This document shows positions 44,477-51,828 of a stretch of DNA of 64,000 nucleotides, one piece after another. The stretch's first letter is position 1, and each line of letters begins with the position of its first letter. The notes under the pieces were generated by a model. The model saw nothing but the letters and a program-made list of their open reading frames with translations. It did no database searches and had not been told where the DNA came from. This DNA comes from Chlorobiaceae bacterium (GTDB lineage Bacteria; Bacteroidota; Chlorobiia; Chlorobiales; Chlorobiaceae). The stretch is from positions 1 through 64,000 of the forward strand of contig JABDHK010000011.1 in the NCBI GenBank assembly GCA_012972835.1, read 5' to 3'. The position numbers and the translations under genes were made by a program.

Positions 44477-45080
44477 AAAATATTCTAAACGATTAATCGA
44501 TTTATTTATTGCTTTTATTTTTCTCTTTATATTATCCCCACTCCTGTTATCTCTAACTATAATATTATTTCTGACTAATTCAGGATCACCATTTTATTTA
44601 CAGAATAGACCAGGAAAAAATGGACAGATATTTTGCCTCATAAAATTTAAAACCATGAATGATAAACGCGATAGTACAGGAAAATTGCTTTCTGATGTCC
44701 AGCGAATATCAGCTATTGGTCATCTAATGCGATCATTTTCCATTGACGAATTACCACAGTTACTCAATGTCCTGAAAGGTGACATGAGCTTGGTAGGCCC
44801 CCGTCCGCTCTTAATATCCTATCTTTCACTTTATGATAAACGACAGTCAAAAAGGCATGATGTTAGGCCTGGTATTACTGGTTGGGCACAGATTAATGGC
44901 AGAAACACTATTTCATGGCAAGAGAAATTTGAGCTGGATGTCTGGTATGTTGAAAATGTTTCTTTTATATTAGATATCAGGATTTTAATTCATACTTTAA
45001 TAAAAGTATTCAAAAAAGAAGGTATAAATTCAAGTTCTAATAAAACAATGGATTATTTTTTAGGAAATACCTCCAAATAA
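44469..45080 (+). CDS. Initiating phosphoglycosyl transferase, PglC-like
   Basis: A 203-residue monotopic phosphoglycosyl transferase. It has an N-terminal membrane helix (LIDLFIAFIFLFILSPLLLSL), QNRPGKNGQIFCLIKFKTM, the catalytic Asp-Glu in FSIDELPQLLNVLKGDMSLVGPRPL, and VRPGITGWAQINGRN. PglC-type enzymes move a phospho-sugar, often diNAcBac or another 2,4-diamino sugar, onto undecaprenyl phosphate. Length and the missing N-terminal TM bundle match the small PglC class rather than WbaP. The PglD-like gene is next, pointing to a bacillosamine-type starter. Confidence 0.88.
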   Translation: MYKKYSKRLIDLFIAFIFLFILSPLLLSLTIILFLTNSGSPFYLQNRPGKNGQIFCLIKFKTMNDKRDSTGKLLSDVQRISAIGHLMRSFSIDELPQLLNVLKGDMSLVGPRPLLISYLSLYDKRQSKRHDVRPGITGWAQINGRNTISWQEKFELDVWYVENVSFILDIRILIHTLIKVFKKEGINSSSNKTMDYFLGNTSK

Positions 45081-45097
45081 AAATATTTGAAAATATT

Positions 45098-45739
45098 GTG
45101 AATGATTTAATAATTTACGGCGCTGGCGGTTTTGGTCGTGAAATTGCATGTTTGATCAATGCCATAAATAAGGTTGAGAAGCAATGGGATCTTGTTGGCT
45201 TTATTGATGATGGGATTGAAATTGGTACAAAAAACCGATACGGTAGCGTGCTTGGTGGGCTTTCGTATATAAATGCATTTCCCGAAAAGGTTGCCGTAGT
45301 TATATCTATTGCTGATTCTTCTATTTTACAATACCTTGTTCATAATATTTCCAATCCACTGGTCTATTACCCTAATATTATCGCTCCTAATGTTACTATT
45401 TTTGATAATGATGCTTTTTCCGCTGGCAAAGGAAATATTCTTTTTTTTGGATGTCGAATAAGCTGTGATGTTACCATAGGTGATTTTAATCTTTTTAATG
45501 GTTTTGTTTCGTTAGGGCATGATGTTATGATGGGGAGTTTCAATGTACTTGGACCTTCAACAAGAATTTCTGGTAACACTACCGTGGGTGATAGTAATTA
45601 TTTTGGTGTCCAGTCAATTGTGCTTCAAGGGCTTAAGATAGGCGATAAGACAAGGATCGGAGCGAATTCTGTGATAATGCGCAACACAAAAAGTAATAGC
45701 CTCTATCATGGTAATCCAGCTATCCTGCGTGAGGTGTGA
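45098..45739 (+). CDS. NeuD/PglD-like sugar acyltransferase
   Basis: A 213-residue acyltransferase. The N-terminal LIIYGAGGFGREIACLI is a Rossmann-like UDP-sugar-binding domain; residues 95-213 form left-handed beta-helix repeats (FSAGKGNILFFGCRIS, ... FNVLGPSTRISGNTTVG). PglD acetylates the 4-amino group of UDP-4-amino sugars using acetyl-CoA, with His in the LGHDVMMG segment as base. Here the acyl donor may be the acyl-ACP made by the genes that follow. Start is a GTG at 45098. Confidence 0.85.
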   Translation: MNDLIIYGAGGFGREIACLINAINKVEKQWDLVGFIDDGIEIGTKNRYGSVLGGLSYINAFPEKVAVVISIADSSILQYLVHNISNPLVYYPNIIAPNVTIFDNDAFSAGKGNILFFGCRISCDVTIGDFNLFNGFVSLGHDVMMGSFNVLGPSTRISGNTTVGDSNYFGVQSIVLQGLKIGDKTRIGANSVIMRNTKSNSLYHGNPAILREV

Positions 45740-45770
45740 TATTAACGGTAAATGAGAGAGTATCAAAAGT

Positions 45771-46832
45771 ATGGCAATAGTTCAGTGCAACAATGTCTCC
45801 ATGAAAGGAATCGCAGCTTGCGTTCCCAAACACAGGGAGGATAATAAATTTCTGCCTTTACTTGGCAGCACTGCTGACGTGGAGAGGTTCATTGAAACTA
45901 CCGGCGTTGAATATAGGCATACAGTTCAGGGTAGTAACCTTTGTACTTCTGATCTTTGTTTTGAAGCAGCAGCTCTCTTGCTGCAAAAGCTCAACTGGCA
46001 CAATGATGAGATAGATTGCCTGATTTTTGTTTCTCAGACACCAGACTACATTTTGCCAGCAACTGCTTGTATATTACAGCATCACCTTGGGTTATCCATT
46101 GATTGTTTTGCCATGGATATTTCGCTTGGTTGTTCAGGATGGGTCTATGGTTTATCAACAATTGCTTCGCTCATGGCATCAGGTTCAATGAAAAAAGGAC
46201 TTCTTTTGACAGGCGATACAACAACAGTGACCAAGTCTCCCAGAGATAAAAGCACCTACCCCTTATTTGGTGATGCTGGCACAGCTACAGCTTTGGAGTA
46301 TGCCGAAGGCAGCGGCAGCATGATGTTCCAGATGGGCACGGATGGCAAGGGCTTCGATGCCATTATAATTCCTGATGGTGGGTTTCGTAATTTTTACAAT
46401 GAACACTCTCTTGTTGAAGAGGAAGTTGAGCCAGGAATGTACCGAAATCATTTGCAAAGCATCCTGAATGGGCCAGCGGTCTTTACATTTGGCATTACCA
46501 AAGCGCCGCGCAGTGTCAATACTCTCTTGGAACATTTTCATCTCAGCAAGGATGAGATCGATTATTTTGTCTTTCATCAAGCCAACCTGATTATGAATGA
46601 AAAAATCAGGTCAAAGTTGAAAATTGAGTCATCAAAAGTACCCTACTCTCTGCGTGAATATGGCAACACCTCTTCGGCTTCGATTCCTCTTACCATTGTT
46701 TCTGAATTAGGTTCTGTTTTAAACAAGGGTAATCATCGTCTGCTTGCCTCTGCCTTCGGGGTTGGGTTATCGTGGGCGAGTGTTGTGTTTGATACCAGTG
46801 ATTTGGTATGTCCTGATGTTATTATGCTGTAA
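45771..46832 (+). CDS. Beta-ketoacyl-ACP synthase III-like enzyme, copy 1
   Basis: A 353-residue thiolase-fold enzyme. The Cys-His-Asn triad is intact: Cys121 in ISLGCSGWVYG, His269 in FVFHQANL and Asn in EYGNTSSASIP. KAS III enzymes condense acyl-CoA with malonyl-ACP. Its place next to an ACP, a second KAS III-like enzyme and an SDR, all between PglD- and PglE-like genes, argues for synthesis of a dedicated acyl group for the glycan. It is not the housekeeping FabH, which normally sits with fatty-acid genes (plsX, fabD). Confidence 0.88.
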   Translation: MAIVQCNNVSMKGIAACVPKHREDNKFLPLLGSTADVERFIETTGVEYRHTVQGSNLCTSDLCFEAAALLLQKLNWHNDEIDCLIFVSQTPDYILPATACILQHHLGLSIDCFAMDISLGCSGWVYGLSTIASLMASGSMKKGLLLTGDTTTVTKSPRDKSTYPLFGDAGTATALEYAEGSGSMMFQMGTDGKGFDAIIIPDGGFRNFYNEHSLVEEEVEPGMYRNHLQSILNGPAVFTFGITKAPRSVNTLLEHFHLSKDEIDYFVFHQANLIMNEKIRSKLKIESSKVPYSLREYGNTSSASIPLTIVSELGSVLNKGNHRLLASAFGVGLSWASVVFDTSDLVCPDVIML

Positions 46833-46876
46833 TTCTCTCTTATCATTTTTTGTTAAATCATTAATACCCCTCTCTT

Positions 46877-47098
46877 ATGTCAGAAAAATTTATTGAACTA
46901 TTCAAGGAAACACTTGAAATTGAGGATGATTCTGTTCAGCTCAATACTGAATTTCGTAAACTTTCCCAATGGGACTCACTTGCGTTTTTATCGCTTATCG
47001 CCATGATCGATGAAGAGTATGATGTAGTGATTGAAGGTAACGATTTTAAAAAATTGATTACTGTCGGTGATGTAATCAGTGAAATTGAGAAGCGTTAA
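46877..47098 (+). CDS. Dedicated acyl carrier protein
   Basis: A 73-residue acidic protein. Ser34 in the QWDSLAFLSLIAMIDEEY segment is the phosphopantetheine site (Asp-Ser-Leu), and helix 2 follows. It carries the growing acyl group for the two KAS III-like enzymes around it. The sequence is more like the specialised ACPs of secondary or glycan pathways than the housekeeping AcpP (which has the GADSLD motif). A phosphopantetheinyl transferase would have to act in trans. It lies 44 bases after the KAS III gene. Confidence 0.9.
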   Translation: MSEKFIELFKETLEIEDDSVQLNTEFRKLSQWDSLAFLSLIAMIDEEYDVVIEGNDFKKLITVGDVISEIEKR

Positions 47099-47180
47099 AT
47101 AAGGAGAAAATCAGAGGGATTGACAGGTATCATGGTCCAAGCATTTTTTCATTGCCTAAAGATTATTGACAAGAGAGAGT

Positions 47181-48236
47181 ATGGCATTATTACGTTACAT
47201 TGGTGTTGGTATTCGCGGCCTTTCAGCAGCAGTGCCGCGTACAGTGATAAAAAACTATGAGTACACCACCTATTTTCCAGCGGAAGAAGTCAAGCTGGTA
47301 GTAGATAAAATCGGTATTTATGAACGCCGGTTTGCTGATCCTCATATCTGTTCCTCTGACTTATGTTTTGCCGCGGCAGAGAAACTGCTTGAAGATCTCT
47401 CAATTCCACGTGATGAGATTGATCTGCTGGTTTTTGTGTCGCAGACTCCTGATTTCCGGATGCCGGCGACATCTATTCTTCTTCAGCACCGGCTGGGGCT
47501 CTCCGAGAGTACTGTTGCGTTTGACTTGAACCTTGGTTGTTCAGGGTTTATCTATGGTATGTCGGTGATCTATGCCATGATGGAGCGGAGTGGACTTCGT
47601 CGCGCGCTTCTGCTTGATGGGGAAACCCGTTCACGGATCTATTCACCAAAAGACAGAAAAACCGCTTTTATTTTCGGAGATGCCGGGGCCGCTGCTCTCA
47701 TTGAACGGGACGATCTTTTTGGAGAGAGTTTTTTTTCAATGAATTCGGATGGCTCACAAGAGGAGCTGATTAAGATGAGTGCCGGGGGGTATCGAAATCC
47801 AACAACCACTGAAACACTCAAGGAGCGTGTTGTTGATGAATATGGCAACATTCGCAGCGAAGAACATGGGTATATGAATGGCAGTGATGTGTTTAACTTT
47901 GTCATCAGCCGGGTACCGCGGGATATCAAGGCAGTGATCAACTATGCTGGGACTGATATAGCTGCTCTTGATTACTTTGTTTTTCATCAGGCTAATGACT
48001 TTATCAACTCCTATTTAGCGCGAAAGTTAAAGCTTGATCCTGACAAAGTGCCAGCCACCATAGCCAAGTTTGGCAATACCTCATCAGTCTCTATTCCGTT
48101 GACGATTGTCTCTGAACTTCAGGGAAAACTTGCAGGCAAAAAGCTACTCCTCTCAGGTTTCGGCGTTGGTATGACCTGGGCCAGCGCTGTGATCAAGTTT
48201 ACCGACTGTTTTATCAGTGATCTTGTCGAAATTTAA
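47181..48236 (+). CDS. Beta-ketoacyl-ACP synthase III-like enzyme, copy 2
   Basis: A 351-residue KAS III-like enzyme with Cys120 in LNLGCSGFIYG, His in VFHQANDFI and Asn in FGNTSSVSIP all present. It is clearly related to copy 1 but differs in the N-terminal 60 residues. Two active copies around one ACP suggest separate steps, such as acyl transfer from CoA to ACP and condensation, or different chain lengths. The ATG at 47181 has an AGAGAGAG ribosome site; the frame also extends five codons upstream to a TTG. Copy 1 and copy 2 are not identical in DNA, so they are not a recent duplication. Confidence 0.87.
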   Translation: MALLRYIGVGIRGLSAAVPRTVIKNYEYTTYFPAEEVKLVVDKIGIYERRFADPHICSSDLCFAAAEKLLEDLSIPRDEIDLLVFVSQTPDFRMPATSILLQHRLGLSESTVAFDLNLGCSGFIYGMSVIYAMMERSGLRRALLLDGETRSRIYSPKDRKTAFIFGDAGAAALIERDDLFGESFFSMNSDGSQEELIKMSAGGYRNPTTTETLKERVVDEYGNIRSEEHGYMNGSDVFNFVISRVPRDIKAVINYAGTDIAALDYFVFHQANDFINSYLARKLKLDPDKVPATIAKFGNTSSVSIPLTIVSELQGKLAGKKLLLSGFGVGMTWASAVIKFTDCFISDLVEI

Positions 48237-48248
48237 CAGGGATCCTCT

Positions 48249-48989
48249 TTGAGCTATAATCCATTTTCACTTAAGGGAAAAAATGTTCTGGTAACCGGAG
48301 CCTCCTCGGGTATAGGCAGAGCTACGGCAATTGAATGTTCGCGGCTTGGGGCTAAACTGATAATAACAGGAAGAAACAGCGAGCGGCTTGAAGAGACACT
48401 CTCGCTTATGGAGGACGAAGCTCACTCTATGGTAGTTGCCGATCTTTCGTATAGTGAAGGTCTCAACCTCTTGGTCAATGCCTTGCCTCAACTGGATGGT
48501 GTCGTTCACTCTGCTGGTGTTCTCAAGAGATTGCCGTTAAAATTTGTTACTGAAGAAAATCTGGCTGAACTTATGCAGATTAATTTTATTATTCCTGCAT
48601 TATTGACGCGACATCTCTACAAAAAGAAAATTCTATCGACAGACGCCTCCATTGTTTTTATCTCCTCTGTAGCTTCTTCTTTTGCTTCACTTGGCAATAT
48701 AATGTACATGGCTTCAAAAGGAGCACTGAACTCATTTATGAAAGGAGTTGCACTTGAACTTGCATCATCAGGAATAAGAGCCAACGCTATTCAGCCAGGG
48801 ATGGTTAAAACACACTTGACCGTATTAATTTCTGATTCTGAAATTGAAAAAGATATTGATTGTTATCCCTTGGGCCGATACGGTAAACCTGAAGAGATAG
48901 CCTGTGCCGTTGTCTATTTATTATCTGACGCTACAAAATGGATGACCGGTACGCTCCTGACCATTGATGGGGGATTAACGTTACGGTAG
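48249..48989 (+). CDS. SDR-family beta-ketoacyl-ACP reductase-like enzyme
   Basis: A 246-residue short-chain dehydrogenase. TGASSGIGRATAIE binds NAD(P), and the catalytic Ser-Tyr-Lys set appears in ISSVASS and YMASKGALNSF. C-terminal DGGLTL is typical of FabG-type enzymes. It would reduce the 3-ketoacyl-ACP formed by the KAS III-like enzymes to a 3-hydroxyacyl-ACP. Initiation is from a TTG with CAGGGAT upstream. It completes a KAS III-ACP-KAS III-SDR cassette comparable to the vioS/vioR set of Pseudomonas syringae viosamine modification. Confidence 0.85.
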   Translation: MSYNPFSLKGKNVLVTGASSGIGRATAIECSRLGAKLIITGRNSERLEETLSLMEDEAHSMVVADLSYSEGLNLLVNALPQLDGVVHSAGVLKRLPLKFVTEENLAELMQINFIIPALLTRHLYKKKILSTDASIVFISSVASSFASLGNIMYMASKGALNSFMKGVALELASSGIRANAIQPGMVKTHLTVLISDSEIEKDIDCYPLGRYGKPEEIACAVVYLLSDATKWMTGTLLTIDGGLTLR

Positions 48990-49062
48990 GGACGTGATTG
49001 AATAACATTAATTCAGATCTGGCACCATAGGCCCATATCTCAAAAAGTTAAGATTTACCAAC

Positions 49063-50226
49063 TTGCTCAACACTCCCATCCCTCCATGGCCGTCATATAC
49101 TCAAGAGGAGGCGGACGCTGTATCTCGCGTTCTCTTATCAAATAGAGTCAATTATTGGACTGGCAGTGAGTGTCGGGAATTTGAAAAGGAGTTTGCAGCC
49201 TGGACAGGGTGCAGCCATGCCATAGCGTTGGCCAACGGTACCGTAGCTCTGGAACTGGCGCTTGAGGCTCTTGACATTGGTTCAGGTGATGAGGTGATAG
49301 TACCAAGTTATACCTTTATTGCAACAGCAAGTGCAGTTGTGATGCGTGGTGCGGTGCCGGTTTTCGCTGATGTCGATTGTAATTCCATGACACTTACCGC
49401 GGAGAGTATTGCCGGGAAAATAACATCCAGAACAAAAGGGGTTATTGTGGTTCATCTGGCGGGTTATCCCTGCGACATGGATCCAATAATGGTGCTCGCG
49501 AAAAAGCACAATCTGAAGGTTATTGAGGATTGCGCTCAGGCTCATGGTGCAAGGTATAAAGGTAAGTCAGCAGGTTCGATAGGTCACGTAGGCGCCTGGA
49601 GTTTTTGCCAGGACAAGATTATGACCACTGGTGGAGAGGGCGGCATGGTGACAACCAGTGATGCTGCCTTGTGGTCGAGAATGTGGTCGTATAAAGATCA
49701 TGGCAAGAGCTGGGAAGCCGTGTATGAGAGAGAGCATCAGCCCGGTTTTCGCTGGCTTCATGAATCGTTCGGTACAAATTGGAGGATGACTGAAATACAG
49801 GCGGTGCTCGGTCGGATCCAGCTGCGGCGCATGCCGGAATGGTCGGCAAAGCGCCAGAAAAATGCTGCTATTATCCGAAATGCCGCGCGAACTATTCCCG
49901 GACTACGCGTTCCGAATATCCCTGACTGGGTTGAACATGCTGCCTATAAGTGTTATCTCTTTGTTGAACCTGCCCTTTTGAAAGAGGGGTGGAGCAGAGA
50001 CAGGATAATAGCTGAGATAAACGACAGGGGAGTGCCTTGTTACTCCGGTTCATGTGCGGAAATCTATCTTGAAAAAGCATTTAGTGGTAGTGGATGGCGA
50101 CCCGCTGAGAGGTTATCGGTTGCCAAAGAACTTGGAGCAAGAAGCCTCATGTTTCTTGTTCATCCAACACTTGAGCAAGCACACATTGATTTCACCTGTA
50201 AAATAATAAGGGATGTTGTTGAATAA
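49063..50226 (+). CDS. PglE-like DegT aminotransferase
   Basis: A 387-residue PLP aminotransferase. LSNRVNYWTGSECREFEKEF, ALANGTVALELALEAL, EDCAQAHGARYKG and the Schiff-base Lys in FCQDKIMTTGGEGGM are present. This set is typical of PglE/WbpE-type enzymes that aminate UDP-4-keto-6-deoxy-GlcNAc at C4, giving the substrate for the PglD-like acyltransferase. No PglF-type retaining dehydratase to supply the keto-sugar is in the window. The start is a TTG (MLNTPIPPWPS), which matches the conserved N-terminus of this subfamily. Confidence 0.87.
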   Translation: MLNTPIPPWPSYTQEEADAVSRVLLSNRVNYWTGSECREFEKEFAAWTGCSHAIALANGTVALELALEALDIGSGDEVIVPSYTFIATASAVVMRGAVPVFADVDCNSMTLTAESIAGKITSRTKGVIVVHLAGYPCDMDPIMVLAKKHNLKVIEDCAQAHGARYKGKSAGSIGHVGAWSFCQDKIMTTGGEGGMVTTSDAALWSRMWSYKDHGKSWEAVYEREHQPGFRWLHESFGTNWRMTEIQAVLGRIQLRRMPEWSAKRQKNAAIIRNAARTIPGLRVPNIPDWVEHAAYKCYLFVEPALLKEGWSRDRIIAEINDRGVPCYSGSCAEIYLEKAFSGSGWRPAERLSVAKELGARSLMFLVHPTLEQAHIDFTCKIIRDVVE

Positions 50227-50280
50227 CAATAATTCAGGACAGCTACCTTCTGCCTGCCCTAATGAATAAATGTAGTACCA

Positions 50281-51036
50281 ATGCTGCTCGTCAATAAAGT
50301 TCTTCCGTTTTTTGTGCTTCCGTTAGGCTTCAGCCTGTTATGTATGCTGGCTGGTCTTTTTTTACGCAAAAGGCTATTGCTGTGGTATGGATTTCTGGTA
50401 CTCTGGATGTTCAGTATGCCTGTTGTCAGTAATGGTGTGATGCGCCTTGTTGAGGGTGAAGCCAGGAGAGTTCCGGTTAGTTCAGTCGGGAGAGCTGATG
50501 CTGTTGTAGTTCTGAGTGGTATGCTTAATCAGGTTGATGGTGCTCCTTTAGGCGAGTGGAATGATGCTGTTGATCGTTTTTACGGTGGTATAGAGCTTTT
50601 TAATGCAGGGAAAGCTCCTCTGATTGTGTTCACCCGTGGGCAGGTTCCATGGGAGCTTGATGCCATTCCTGAAGGTGAGTTGCTTGCAAAAAGGGCGGTC
50701 TTGCTTGGTGTGCCAAAAACAGCCATCTGTTTAACAGAGAAAGTGGGCAATACGGCCGATGAAGCTCTGGCAGCCGCAAAGTTGCTGGGTTTCAGGAAGG
50801 GGGAAGGGAAGAGCATTATTCTTGTTACCAGTGCCTATCACATGCGGCGTGCTCTTCTTTTGTTTGAGAAGGCCGGTTTCAGGGTTATTCCTTTCAAGGT
50901 CGATTACCAAGTGAGTAATAAAAAGGAAGTAACAGTGTTAAACTATCTGCCTAATGGGGAGTCACTGGAGCAGTCGGAAAGAGCTTTGCGAGAGGTGATT
51001 GGTTGGCTCTATTATTGGGTACGGGGATTATTGTAA
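50281..51036 (+). CDS. ElyC/SanA/YdcF family envelope protein (DUF218)
   Basis: A 251-residue inner-membrane protein with two N-terminal TM helices (residues 5-45) and a periplasmic DUF218 domain. It has GRADAVVVLSG, DRFYGGIELFNAGKAPLIVFTRG, ESKNTADEA-like VGNTADEALAAAK, and LVTSAYHMRRALLLF, in the same order as ElyC of E. coli, which affects peptidoglycan and lipid-carrier supply. Placed between the glycan locus and ftsA, it could help balance undecaprenyl-phosphate use. It starts 54 bases after the aminotransferase gene. Confidence 0.85.
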   Translation: MLLVNKVLPFFVLPLGFSLLCMLAGLFLRKRLLLWYGFLVLWMFSMPVVSNGVMRLVEGEARRVPVSSVGRADAVVVLSGMLNQVDGAPLGEWNDAVDRFYGGIELFNAGKAPLIVFTRGQVPWELDAIPEGELLAKRAVLLGVPKTAICLTEKVGNTADEALAAAKLLGFRKGEGKSIILVTSAYHMRRALLLFEKAGFRVIPFKVDYQVSNKKEVTVLNYLPNGESLEQSERALREVIGWLYYWVRGLL

Positions 51037-51058
51037 CGTAATCATTACTGCATAGGTC

Positions 51059-51508
51059 ATGAAAAGGGTTCATGGAATTTTGGTGGTTTTGCTGTTGTTG
51101 ATAGTTGGCCGAGTTGCCAGGGCGGAAGAGTACAAGAATGTTGAGGTTCAAAAATTGCTGACATCGTCAACCGCCAGTAATGGCCAGCCTTTGACCTATC
51201 TGCAAACCGATCACCCGGAGGTAACAGTGCTTCTTGTCAGGATCCCTCCTGGAGGTTCAACTGGATGGCACCAGCATCGTGTGCCGGTTTATGCCTATAT
51301 GCTGGAAGGAAGGCTCAATGTTGCATTGAAAGATGGAAAAACCTATGTGTTCAACAAAGGGGATGCTATTCTCGAGGTGATGAATACGCTGCATAACGGC
51401 TATAACTCAGGCACCGAGCCAGCCGCTCTTGTGGTATTTTATACCGGAGCAGTCGGTCTACCGAATGTTGTTAAAGAGGGTGTTGCACCCACTCCAGCTC
51501 TGCCATGA
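51059..51508 (+). CDS. Exported cupin-domain protein
   Basis: A 149-residue protein with a signal peptide (GILVVLLLLIVGRVARAEE). A single cupin domain carries GGSTGWHQHRVPVYAYMLEGRLNVAL with His-x-His metal ligands and a Tyr/Glu set, and MNTLHNGYNSGTEPAALVVFY in motif 2 with the third His. Function unknown; small exported cupins of this kind are often sugar or organic-acid binding. It is followed by a strong terminator, so it ends the transcription unit that began with the glycan genes or with the ElyC-like gene. Confidence 0.85.
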   Translation: MKRVHGILVVLLLLIVGRVARAEEYKNVEVQKLLTSSTASNGQPLTYLQTDHPEVTVLLVRIPPGGSTGWHQHRVPVYAYMLEGRLNVALKDGKTYVFNKGDAILEVMNTLHNGYNSGTEPAALVVFYTGAVGLPNVVKEGVAPTPALP

Positions 51509-51558
51509 ACGCATAGCACTGATTCAACAGCAGGGCCTTTTTCATAAAGAAAAGCAAT

Positions 51559-51595
51559 AAAAGCACTCTATGCATTTGGTGTAGAGTGCTTTTTT
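51559..51595 (+). terminator. Rho-independent terminator after cupin gene
   Basis: AAAAGCACTCTA at 51559-51570 pairs with TAGAGTGCTTTTT starting at 51582, leaving an 11-base loop, and the stem runs into six T residues. It lies about 50 bases after the cupin stop and marks the boundary between the glycan-locus side and the ftsA-ftsZ unit. The 307 bases from the cupin stop to the ftsA start hold this terminator and one doubtful small reading frame. Confidence 0.88.
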
Positions 51596-51660
51596 CAATT
51601 AAACCAAAGGTGCAGGGCTCTCCTGTTATTCTGAACAACTTGGCGCGCGGCAAGGAAAAG

Positions 51661-51828
51661 ATGAATAAATTCAAGATATTTCCAGAGGTGAGGCGTATTG
51701 GTCAGTCATGGTTTTTAGAGTGTGCTTTTTTGATGAGGTTAGGAATGTTGATTTTTTTTAAAGGGCTCTTTTATTTTTTTGAGCTTCCACGGGATGTTTC
51801 TTTGGTTATAGTATCATGCAAGAATTAG
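51661..51828 (+). CDS. Doubtful 55-residue reading frame upstream of ftsA
   Basis: An ATG at 51661, preceded by AAGGAAAAG, opens a 55-residue frame (MNKFKIFPEVRRIGQ...). It has a hydrophobic stretch (ECAFLMRLGMLIFFKGLFYFF) and overlaps the start of ftsA by 13 bases. The hydrophobic middle could be a single TM helix, but composition is not clearly coding and the frame might simply be leader sequence. I list it because it occupies the place where ftsQ would be expected; no FtsQ-like feature is present. Confidence 0.22.
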   Translation: MNKFKIFPEVRRIGQSWFLECAFLMRLGMLIFFKGLFYFFELPRDVSLVIVSCKN

